Part shown: in pieces, positions 54,401-60,989 of the stretch
How positions within the stretch are numbered: the stretch's first letter is position 1
Layout: the number at the start of each line of letters is the position of its first letter
Source: an uncultured Dokdonia sp.
GTDB taxonomy: Bacteria > Bacteroidota > Bacteroidia > Flavobacteriales > Flavobacteriaceae
Length of the DNA: 60,989 bases
Assembly (NCBI RefSeq): GCF_937910895.1
Contig: NZ_CALEMI010000141.1
Coordinates: 1 to 60,989 of the forward strand
Direction: 5' to 3'
Position numbers and translations under genes: made by a program
Notes under the pieces: model-generated
Told to the model about the DNA's origin: nothing
The model's database searches: none
Seen by the model: only the letters and a program-made list of their open reading frames with translations

Positions 54401-56065
54401 ATGCAATTACATATAAAAAATACTTTTACTAAAGAACTTCCCGCAGACCCTATAGAGCAAAACACAAGAAGACAAGTCGAGAAAGCCTGTTTTTCGTATG
54501 TAACTCCTAGAATTCCATCGGCTCCTTCGTTAGTGCATGTTTCTAAAGACATGGCAACTACCCTTGGTCTATCTGAAGATGATCTAGAAACGCAACGGTT
54601 TTTAAATATGGTCACAGGTGCTAAAGTTTTAGAAGATACCGCTCCCTATGCCATGTGCTATGGCGGTCATCAGTTTGGGCATTGGGCAGGACAATTAGGA
54701 GATGGTAGAGCTATTAACCTTACGGAGATTACACATAATAATAAGCGATGGGCACTACAGCTTAAAGGTGCTGGAGCAACGCCGTATTCCCGTACTGCAG
54801 ATGGTCTGGCAGTACTGCGTTCTTCTATTCGAGAACATCTGTGTAGCGAAGCGATGTATCATTTAGGCGTCCCAACCACACGCTCTTTATCATTAGCGCT
54901 TTCTGGAGACAAAGTCCTAAGAGATATGTTATACGATGGTAATGCTGATTATGAAAAAGGAGCCATTGTATGTCGGGTAGCGCCAAACTTTATACGTTTT
55001 GGAAGCTTTGAAATCTTTGCTAGTCGGCAGGATTCGGAAACGCTTAAGACATTAGTCGATTATACAATCAAACATTTCTACCCACAGTATGAAGGAGGAA
55101 CTAAAGAAGGCTATCTTGGTTTCTTCAACGAAGTTGTCCAGAATACTCTAGAAATGATTGTGCATTGGCAACGGGTTGGTTTTGTACACGGTGTGATGAA
55201 TACGGATAATATGTCGATACTTGGTCTTACGATAGATTATGGTCCGTATGGATGGTTAGAAGGCTATGATCCGGGATGGACGCCTAACACCACCGATCGT
55301 CAAAACAAACGTTATCGCTTTGGGAATCAACCGCAAATTGGGTTATGGAATCTCTTACAACTTGCCAATGCTTTGTTTCCGTTGATTGAAGATGCCGCAC
55401 CACTGGAAGCTATTTTACAAACCTATCATACGGAGTATCCTAAAAAATACATCGCGATGATGCGTGAGAAATTAGGACTTCAATCGGCACTAGACACCGA
55501 TATTCAACTCATCGCCGATCTGGAAAAAAATCTACAAGCTTCAGAAACCGATATGACCATTTTCTTTCGGAATCTGGCGCTGGTTTCTAAAGATGAATCT
55601 AAAAATGTGGAAACTACTTTTTTTGCTTTCGGCGAAGCCGAAGTCCACGCTGAGCGCAGCCGAAATGCGAAAGCGGAAACAGAAAGTCACACTGAGCCTG
55701 TCGAAGTGCCAAGTCATAGTCTAAAATCAGCCTTTTACAAACCTGAAGAAATCACAGGAACGATTCTCTCTGATTGGGAAGCATGGTTGCTTGCCTACCA
55801 AAAACGTCTCTCACAAGAACACCTCACAAATGCTGAACGAGCCACACAAATGAATCGTGTCAACCCTAAATACGTACTCCGTAATTATATTTCACAACTC
55901 GTCATCGATGAAGCGGATAAAGGAAATTATGAGCTTCTTAATGAAATATACACCTTATTAAAGAAACCCTACGACGAGCAACCTGAATATGAACACTGGT
56001 TCACCAAACGTCCAGAATGGGCGCGGAATAAAGTAGGGTGTTCTATGTTGTCGTGTAGTTCTTAA
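54401..56065 (+). CDS. selO: SelO-type protein adenylyltransferase (YdiU/UPF0061)
   Basis: A 554-residue pseudokinase of the SelO family, which transfers AMP from ATP to Ser/Thr/Tyr residues of proteins, linked to redox stress in other bacteria. Visible family features are GGHQFGHWAGQLGDGRA, LKGAGATPYSRTADG, HGVMNTDNMS and the C-terminal CSMLSCSS, where vertebrate SelO has selenocysteine. A linker at about residues 404-445 is foreign to the family: a 12-residue in-frame insertion splits an AFAKAE palindrome reading, and it is followed by a second known repeat type. Own promoter; convergent with heme A synthase, with 18 bp between the stops. Confidence 0.9.
   Translation: MQLHIKNTFTKELPADPIEQNTRRQVEKACFSYVTPRIPSAPSLVHVSKDMATTLGLSEDDLETQRFLNMVTGAKVLEDTAPYAMCYGGHQFGHWAGQLGDGRAINLTEITHNNKRWALQLKGAGATPYSRTADGLAVLRSSIREHLCSEAMYHLGVPTTRSLSLALSGDKVLRDMLYDGNADYEKGAIVCRVAPNFIRFGSFEIFASRQDSETLKTLVDYTIKHFYPQYEGGTKEGYLGFFNEVVQNTLEMIVHWQRVGFVHGVMNTDNMSILGLTIDYGPYGWLEGYDPGWTPNTTDRQNKRYRFGNQPQIGLWNLLQLANALFPLIEDAAPLEAILQTYHTEYPKKYIAMMREKLGLQSALDTDIQLIADLEKNLQASETDMTIFFRNLALVSKDESKNVETTFFAFGEAEVHAERSRNAKAETESHTEPVEVPSHSLKSAFYKPEEITGTILSDWEAWLLAYQKRLSQEHLTNAERATQMNRVNPKYVLRNYISQLVIDEADKGNYELLNEIYTLLKKPYDEQPEYEHWFTKRPEWARNKVGCSMLSCSS
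55625..55710. repeat. Nested repeats inside selO: palindrome split by 36 bp, plus a CACTGAGCC repeat
   Basis: The palindrome halves GCTTTCG (55625-55631) and CGAAAGCGG (55668-55676) are separated by exactly 36 bp (55632-55667) containing CTGAGCGCAGCCGAA. Fourteen bp later CACTGAGCCTGTCGAAGTG (55690-55708) follows, a form of a repeat that I know from many flavobacteria. Confidence 0.85.
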
Positions 56066-56083
56066 AACCCTCACCTCTCTTTT

Positions 56084-57151
56084 CTAGGAGGGAATGGATT
56101 GTGTTACTGCTTTTTCTCTCTTCCTGCTAAAACTCTCCAACAACACATAAAACTGTACCCCAAATAGCAACGATGCTATCACAAGATGCAACGGTTGTGT
56201 TCCAAATGGGAAATCTATGTAATACATTAGAATGCCAGTGATGACTTCTAAAGCGATTAAGATCAATACCCACTTTAATAAGCTTGTATGTCCAAGTATA
56301 TATTTTCGGTTGCGCCAGAAAAGGTAAATGTTCAGAAGTGTCACCAATATAGAAAATGACCTATGTACATAGAACATCACAGTAGGTGGATTCAGCCATT
56401 GGTCTTTGGCATCATAGCCCACTACCATGACTTGCTCGTCTACATATTGACGTACTTGGGTTCCAAAAGCCACTTGTACTAGGGTCAATACAACCGCTAG
56501 TAGCATTAAATTCTTAAATTGAGGATCATACTTTTTAAGCTTTCGCGAAAGCGTACCCACAACACTTTCCTTCTCCTGAGATTTGTACCATAAATAGAGT
56601 AATAACGCAACAATAAGTAAGGCCGCAATCATGTGTATGGTAATCTTTACAGGTAATAAATTGGAGTCTACTACTTGTTTTCCTAACCATGCTTGAAAGC
56701 CCATAAGCGGAAGTACAAAAAAGGAACCAAAAATAAGCCACGGACGTCGTTTCCAATACCAAAAAGCACTGATAATCATTAATAAAATAGGAATCCCTGC
56801 CAACACCGTTACTAAACGATTGATATACTCGATCCACGTATGCCATACATTAAATGCCGCATAATCATGTTTATCATAGGTAGCCCAATTGTTTTCTGTA
56901 TATGTTGTTGCAGATGTAAAATCTTTGGGAGCAATACGTAAAGATTCTTGTACTATAATAATCTGTCCTTCTGTATAATCCTTATTAGGCTCCCATTGCA
57001 GTTGTGACTCTTCTGTAGGCGGAATATAAAAGCCAAAACATTTAGGCCAATCGGGACATCCCATCCCACTACCCGTCATCCGAACTACAGCGCCTGCAAT
57101 GATAATGAGATACAAAAATATGATAGAAATTTTAAGCGTCTTTCTGTACAT
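56084..57151 (-). CDS. ctaA: Heme A synthase (COX15/CtaA)
   Basis: A 355-residue integral membrane enzyme that converts heme O to heme A for cytochrome oxidase. About eight hydrophobic helices, GAVVRMTGSGMGCPDWPKCFG at the N-terminus with its Cys, and heme-ligand His in VWHTWIEYINR, ITIHMIAAL and FYVHRSFS are seen. A palindrome copy at 56539-56552 is read as LSRK in the loop between the two four-helix halves. No cyoE-type neighbour lies in the window. Confidence 0.9.
   Translation of the reverse strand: MYRKTLKISIIFLYLIIIAGAVVRMTGSGMGCPDWPKCFGFYIPPTEESQLQWEPNKDYTEGQIIIVQESLRIAPKDFTSATTYTENNWATYDKHDYAAFNVWHTWIEYINRLVTVLAGIPILLMIISAFWYWKRRPWLIFGSFFVLPLMGFQAWLGKQVVDSNLLPVKITIHMIAALLIVALLLYLWYKSQEKESVVGTLSRKLKKYDPQFKNLMLLAVVLTLVQVAFGTQVRQYVDEQVMVVGYDAKDQWLNPPTVMFYVHRSFSILVTLLNIYLFWRNRKYILGHTSLLKWVLILIALEVITGILMYYIDFPFGTQPLHLVIASLLFGVQFYVLLESFSRKREKAVTQSIPS
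56539..56552. repeat. Palindrome, exact, in ctaA
   Basis: Read as LSRK in the central loop. Confidence 0.9.
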
Positions 57152-57236
57152 AATAAGTTAACTAAAATAAAAGGTATTAAACCATAGAACAAGCTATAGA
57201 CAATAAAATCGACCCAAAGGTCGAGGTATTAAACCA

Positions 57237-57319
57237 TAGATCCCGCTGAAAAAGCGGGATTAGTTCAACTACCTATTTTGTATGGGTCTTTCTGACTTTA
57301 CAAAACAGTGTTTCACTAA
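57237..57319 (+). repeat. Folded intergenic repeat, copy D
   Basis: Stem ATCCCGCT-GAAA-AAGCGGGAT, then TAGTTCAACTACC, a TTTTGTA/TACAAAA stem and CAGTGTTTCACTA. It lies between ctaA and the lpd terminator. The rest of 57152-57396 shows nothing else but the terminator. Confidence 0.75.
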
Positions 57320-57345
57320 AAAAAATCCCGCGACGAGCGCGGGAT
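57317..57345 (-). terminator. Terminator of lpd
   Basis: On the minus strand ATCCCGCG and CGCGGGAT pair around a short loop, followed by eight T, about 50 bp after the lpd stop. Confidence 0.85.
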
Positions 57346-57396
57346 GTATTGAGTAATTTGTTTTAAGTGCGCTACACTTCTTAAAAACATCTTTCT

Positions 57397-58344
57397 TTAC
57401 ACGTGTAAGGCTCTATCTTCTGTCGCAGCTAATGCGGCTTCTTTGACGGCTTCTGCATACGTAGGATGTGCGTGACTCATACGAGCAATATCTTCTGCAC
57501 TGGCACGAAATTCCATAGCGGTCACTCCTTCCGAAATTAAATCGGCGACACGAGCGCCTACCATGTGTACGCCTAATACTTCATCTGTGGTTTTATCTGC
57601 AAGTATTTTTACAAACCCGTCGATATCACCACTCGCACGGCTACGTCCTAAAGCACGCATCGGAAATTGTCCTGACTTATATTCAACACCCGCTTCCTTC
57701 AGTTGCTCTTCTGTTTTCCCAACGGATGCTACTTCTGGCCATGTATACACAACACCAGGAATTAAATTATAATCGATATGTGGTTTTTGACCTGCTAAAT
57801 ATTCTGCTACAACTACACCTTCTTCTTCTGCTTTATGTGCTAACATGGCACCTTTAACAACATCACCAATGGCATAAATATTAGAAACAGAAGTTTGTAA
57901 GTGATCGTTAACTTCTACTTGGTTTCTTTCATTTAATTGAACGCCTGCGTTTTCTAATCCTAAACCTTCGGTAAAAGGTTTTCTACCAACAGCCACTAAA
58001 CAATAATCTCCAGTAAACTCAACTTCTCTTCCTTTTTTATCAGTTGCTTTAACAAGTACCTCATCGCCATTTCTTTCTACAGAAGTTACGCCATGACTAA
58101 TTGCGAATTTCATTCCTTGTTTCTTCAGTACTTTTTGTAATTCTTTAGAAACATCAGCATCCATGGTTGGTGTGATTTTAGGAGCATATTCTACAACAGT
58201 AACTTCTGCACCTAAACGCTTATATACAGACCCTAATTCTAATCCTATAACTCCACCACCAATTACTATTAAATGTTTTGGTACTTCTTTTAGTTTTAAC
58301 GCTTCTGTAGACGTAATAATACGTTCTTTATCTAAGTTGATAAA
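57397..58344 (-). CDS. lpd: Dihydrolipoyl dehydrogenase, 3' part only (broken by a chimeric join)
   Basis: FAD-dependent E3 subunit of 2-oxoacid dehydrogenase complexes. The visible part begins in the middle of the protein: FINLDKER, the NAD-binding VIGGGVIGLELGSVYKRLGAEVTVVE, AIGDVVKGAMLAHKAEEEG and the C-terminal dimer domain with the catalytic HAHPT...E. An ATG at 58164 gives an apparent 255-residue gene, but family-like sequence continues upstream of it to about 58344 and then stops abruptly. The FAD-binding domain with the redox CxxxxC is missing because the sequence changes to other DNA. Confidence 0.9.
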   Translation of the reverse strand, partial: FINLDKERIITSTEALKLKEVPKHLIVIGGGVIGLELGSVYKRLGAEVTVVEYAPKITPTMDADVSKELQKVLKKQGMKFAISHGVTSVERNGDEVLVKATDKKGREVEFTGDYCLVAVGRKPFTEGLGLENAGVQLNERNQVEVNDHLQTSVSNIYAIGDVVKGAMLAHKAEEEGVVVAEYLAGQKPHIDYNLIPGVVYTWPEVASVGKTEEQLKEAGVEYKSGQFPMRALGRSRASGDIDGFVKILADKTTDEVLGVHMVGARVADLISEGVTAMEFRASAEDIARMSHAHPTYAEAVKEAALAATEDRALHV

Positions 58345-58402
58345 TATATCTCCAAAATCGAAGATGATGTTTTTAAATGCTTAGACAATAGACCAAGTAT
58401 TT
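58345..58402. other. Junction between flavobacterial and cyanobacterial DNA
   Basis: These roughly 58 bp fit neither gene. Lpd homology ends at about 58344 and KaiC homology ends at about 58403, each in mid-protein. The bridge is A+T rich like the left side. Limits are good to a few bases. Confidence 0.8.
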
Positions 58403-59859
58403 TAAAAGCGCGTGAAATTGGAGAAAGAATCTTGAATTTGCGGTCCATTACCAGTGATCAAGAATTCTCGAATACCGCGATCATGCCAGGACCCACGCAT
58501 CTTGAAAACATTGATCGCTCGAGCCATCTCACCACGTATCTCAACATACTGGAGCAATAAAATCGTGTCAGTGATGGTTGAGATATGGGAATCAGTGATC
58601 GAATGACTCCCCATGAATTCTTCTGATGTATTGGTAAAGAAGCCGGCAATTTCTTCTTGCTTTGCATATCCAGTCAATGCGATCACAAACTGCCTAAAGG
58701 CATTGCGGCTTACACCACGCGCCAACGCAGATAATGAGTCAATCGCCATTCGGGTTGGCTTGAATTGACTGATTTCAGTTTTAATAATCTGCAAATGGTC
58801 TTCCAGACCAGTGGACTCTGGGTAGGCGCAAATAATCTTCAGCAGGCCATCTTGCTCCATCTGCTCAAAATCAATACCCCAGCTTGTGCCATTACGCATT
58901 AATTGAGCACGTGATTCTTCATAGGCAAACAAAATTGCTCGCTCTTTATTACTGCAGGCATCCTCAATAAATTTCGAGACCAATAAGGTCTTGCCTGTAC
59001 CAGTCGCTCCCGTCGCGAGAATGATTGAATCCTTGAAATAGCCGCCGCCACACATCTCATCGAGCCGTGGCACACCAGAACTCACGCGCACATTGGATGA
59101 GCGCTGCGTGAGCCTCATCGCACCAAGAGGGAAGATACTGATCCCATGGGCCCCCATCGTGAACGGGAACTCACCCTTCATATGGGTGGTGCCTCGCAAT
59201 TTGAGAATCTCAACGGTCCTTCTTCGGCGCTCGCCCTCAAGCACATTACGGAGAATCACAACATTGTCAGAGACAAACTCTTCAACGCCGTAACGCGCGA
59301 TTGGCCCGTATTCATCGATTCGTTCAGTGGTCATCACAGTTGTGACACCGATCTCCTTCAAGCGTGCGATGAGACGGAAGATCTCCCGGCGCACAACAAA
59401 CACCGCATCATATTGTTGAAATACAGCCGTAATCGAATCGATTGCCACCCTTTTGGCTTTGTACTTTCGGATGGCGTAATTAATTCTTTCAATCAGGCCA
59501 GACAGATCGAAACTGCCCGCCACATCCTGACCATCTGGATCCGGTGAAGCATCAAGAATAAAGAGCTTATCTTGCTCCACCATCTCCTGCAAGTTCCAGC
59601 CGAAACTTGCAGCGTTACGCAGAATATCGAGTGGCGACTCTTCAAACGTGACAAAAATTCCGGGCTCATCGTAATGAGCAATTCCATTGTGGAGAAAGTG
59701 CAAGGAAAAAACAGTTTTACCCGTTCCGGACGTTCCGCTAATCAGGGTGCTGCGTCCAATTGGCAAGCCGCCATGACACACATCATCGAAGCCCTCAATT
59801 CCAGTGGGGAGCTTCTGGACCTGCATCTGAGGAGAACCGCTTGAGCTAGAAATCTGCAT
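58402..59859 (-). CDS. kaiC: Circadian clock protein KaiC, C-terminus cut by the join
   Basis: The central clock ATPase/kinase. Both halves are present: CI with Walker A GTSGTGKT and catalytic FEESPLD, CII with GATGTGKT and YEESRAQL. The phosphorylation sites lie in SITDSHISTITDT. The product ends ...SFSNFTRF and then meets a chance stop; full-length KaiC continues about 30 residues (the A-loop and KaiA-binding tail), so that part is lost. I prefer the start MQISSS at 59859 over the in-frame ATG at 59880. Base composition is unlike everything left of 58,345. The source is most likely marine Synechococcus, since Prochlorococcus lacks kaiA. Confidence 0.92.
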   Translation of the reverse strand: MQISSSSGSPQMQVQKLPTGIEGFDDVCHGGLPIGRSTLISGTSGTGKTVFSLHFLHNGIAHYDEPGIFVTFEESPLDILRNAASFGWNLQEMVEQDKLFILDASPDPDGQDVAGSFDLSGLIERINYAIRKYKAKRVAIDSITAVFQQYDAVFVVRREIFRLIARLKEIGVTTVMTTERIDEYGPIARYGVEEFVSDNVVILRNVLEGERRRRTVEILKLRGTTHMKGEFPFTMGAHGISIFPLGAMRLTQRSSNVRVSSGVPRLDEMCGGGYFKDSIILATGATGTGKTLLVSKFIEDACSNKERAILFAYEESRAQLMRNGTSWGIDFEQMEQDGLLKIICAYPESTGLEDHLQIIKTEISQFKPTRMAIDSLSALARGVSRNAFRQFVIALTGYAKQEEIAGFFTNTSEEFMGSHSITDSHISTITDTILLLQYVEIRGEMARAINVFKMRGSWHDRGIREFLITGNGPQIQDSFSNFTRF

Positions 59860-59925
59860 AACCGCGACCTTGCTCTCCAACGTTAATAAGGAAAATCCTC
59901 AGTACCCTCTAGATCACCCCGTGAC

Positions 59926-60285
59926 TTAAGAATCTGCCTCTTCGATGTCCGGAACTTCCAACGCATCCATCAGGGAAGAGCTGAGGTCGTTGTCAACAAG
60001 CTCGTCGTAAAGAAGATCAAGCCCGATCAGCACTCGTTCACGATCAGAAAGGTCACCAATAATCCGACGCACAGGAGGGGGGAGAATTTTGGACAACGTG
60101 GGTGTTGCCAGAATTTTGTCTTCTTCTGCAAGCTGAGGATTTTTCAAGACATCAATGACCTTCAAGGCATAGACACCCTTGAATTCCGTTTCAAGAATAT
60201 TGCGAAGCGTTTTGAGTGCACGCATCGAATTCGGAGTATTCCCAGCTACATAAAGCTTGAGGATATAAGTCTTGCGCGGGCTCAT
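59926..60285 (-). CDS. kaiB: Circadian clock protein KaiB
   Basis: A 119-residue thioredoxin-like fold-switching protein that binds KaiC CI in the night phase. It opens [18 protein letters not shown] and contains the [20 protein letters not shown] segment that refolds on binding. An acidic C-terminal tail extends beyond the fold. Its ATG overlaps the kaiA stop by four bases (ATGA), and kaiC begins 66 bp downstream, the standard kaiABC order. Confidence 0.95.
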   Translation of the reverse strand: MSPRKTYILKLYVAGNTPNSMRALKTLRNILETEFKGVYALKVIDVLKNPQLAEEDKILATPTLSKILPPPVRRIIGDLSDRERVLIGLDLLYDELVDNDLSSSLMDALEVPDIEEADS

Positions 60286-60989
60286 AAGATCACTTCCGAA
60301 TCCTGAAGCTGACGGCGCTTAGATCCAGCAGAAGCCAAGGGAATATCTCCAGGGACTGACCGTCGGTACATTTCGCAAAGGTGAGCCATGACATCCAACA
60401 GTGCAAGGCGGTAATCCTGAAGGAAGTCGTCTTTATGCCCTTCAAGTCTGAGTTGTTTCCAAAAGTCGTCAATCAGATTCATGTGAATCTCAACGGTTTG
60501 AGTAATGGGCAGGTCGCCAAAAAAAGCGGTATTTACAAAACTCTCTAACGCCTGGTTGGCAGCAGCAGGGTCACGGAAGTAACCAATCAACAGATCTCGA
60601 TAGGTGCGCTGCAGCGACTGCAGCAGCTCACGCTGTTCATGGGGAGGAAGATTGGCCAAGAATCGCGAGGGATCTCGCTTGTAGAACACCCCGAGGTAAC
60701 CAAGCCTCTCCTGCAAGCGGCTCGACAACTTCCAAGCACGTCCCTCAGGCTGCCCACCAACCTGATCCGATTCGGTGGATCCATCTTCAGGGCGAATATC
60801 TTTCTGACCGTGGCGAAGAAAGCGTGAGATCGCTGCGTCAACGTTGTAACCAAGCTGCTCAAGCTGATCGTCTGGCAGATGAACCTCTTCAGGGTGGTAA
60901 TCGACACGGCCCATCAATTCGCCCACCACAACGGCAGGAAAGAGCAAACCACGAGCTAGTAGGTCTTCACGTGTCTTGTCTTGCAGGAG
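60282..60989 (-). CDS. kaiA: Circadian clock protein KaiA, 5' end outside the window
   Basis: Stimulates KaiC autophosphorylation. The frame is open to the window edge; it reads ...[18 protein letters not shown] from the pseudo-receiver domain, through a linker, into the helical KaiC-binding domain ([20 protein letters not shown] to [10 protein letters not shown]). The apparent TTG start at 60947 is internal. About 235 residues are visible. Confidence 0.93.
   Translation of the reverse strand, partial: LLQDKTREDLLARGLLFPAVVVGELMGRVDYHPEEVHLPDDQLEQLGYNVDAAISRFLRHGQKDIRPEDGSTESDQVGGQPEGRAWKLSSRLQERLGYLGVFYKRDPSRFLANLPPHEQRELLQSLQRTYRDLLIGYFRDPAAANQALESFVNTAFFGDLPITQTVEIHMNLIDDFWKQLRLEGHKDDFLQDYRLALLDVMAHLCEMYRRSVPGDIPLASAGSKRRQLQDSEVIL

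Noticed and set aside
56036-56062. Selenocysteine in SelO
   Set aside because: The C-terminal position is an ordinary Cys codon (CSMLSCSS); there is no in-frame TGA.
58339-58430. Plus-strand frame across the junction that reads like a short helical protein
   Set aside because: It has a stop two codons upstream and runs antisense into kaiC; the right-hand part is clearly KaiC on the minus strand.
58402-60989. Horizontal transfer of a cyanobacterial clock into the flavobacterium
   Set aside because: Both border genes are cut at the join and the clock operon is otherwise typical Synechococcus DNA; a chimeric contig explains this with fewer steps.

Overview
Positions 1 to about 58,344 read as one stretch of a marine flavobacterium (Bacteroidota, Flavobacteriaceae; a Dokdonia-like relative is my guess from gene style, not shown). 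The evidence is low G+C, type IX secretion C-terminal domains, Bacteroidota lipoproteins, an M49 dipeptidyl peptidase III, TAnnTTTG-type promoters and a highly repeated 14-bp palindrome, GCTTTCGCGAAAGC. The last ~2.6 kb is different DNA: a marine Synechococcus-type kaiABC clock operon (kaiA running off the end) with visibly higher G+C and no palindromes. It is joined inside a flavobacterial lpd gene so that both lpd and kaiC are cut. I read this as a chimeric join (assembly or library), not as a flavobacterial clock.

Layout. 1-10.9 kb: housekeeping and envelope genes (transglutaminase-like 3' fragment with an in-frame stop, PlsC-like acyltransferase, CoA-type Nudix hydrolase, cyclophilin lipoprotein, Ste24 protease, SPOUT RNA methyltransferase, T9SS protein, lipoprotein, DPP III, SRPBCC/GyrI-like protein, CrcB). 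11.3-33.1 kb: a laminarin (beta-1,3/1,6-glucan) utilisation locus. It has a Y_Y_Y/LuxR-type sensor-regulator, two surface proteins sharing four copies of one carbohydrate-binding-type module, a clan GH-A glycosidase fused to an outer-membrane barrel, GH16, a GH149-type phosphorylase, lipoprotein GH17, GH30, an MFS sugar transporter fused to a GH17 domain, and a free cytoplasmic GH17. No SusC/SusD pair is present in the window. The likely flow is surface cleavage (GH16, GH17, GH30), passage through the barrel fusion, inner-membrane import by the MFS-GH17 protein, and cytoplasmic GH17 trimming plus phosphorolysis to glucose-1-phosphate.

33.2-41.9 kb: DUF1684 protein, MFS exporter plus DJ-1/PfpI lipoprotein, metallophosphoesterase, an alpha/beta hydrolase lacking its nucleophile serine, and an M14 carboxypeptidase whose 3' end is duplicated downstream. 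42-51.2 kb: small unknown proteins, a Crp/Fnr regulator with peroxiredoxin and SDR genes, a CPBP protease, an EEP-family membrane protein and a propeller lipoprotein. 51.4 kb: a 57-residue class I lanthipeptide-like precursor with a GGG leader end and its own C(UUCG)G terminator, with no modification enzymes nearby. 51.9-58.3 kb: small secreted protein, amidohydrolase, SelO, heme A synthase, and the 3' part of lpd.

Repeats are a second theme. There are 13 exact copies of the 14-mer and at least six damaged ones. Nine lie inside genes, seven of them read as AFAKA or AFAKV, three of these at the end of signal peptides. Several copies are broken by other repeats or mark duplication ends. A separate ~80-nt folded repeat occurs four times between genes.
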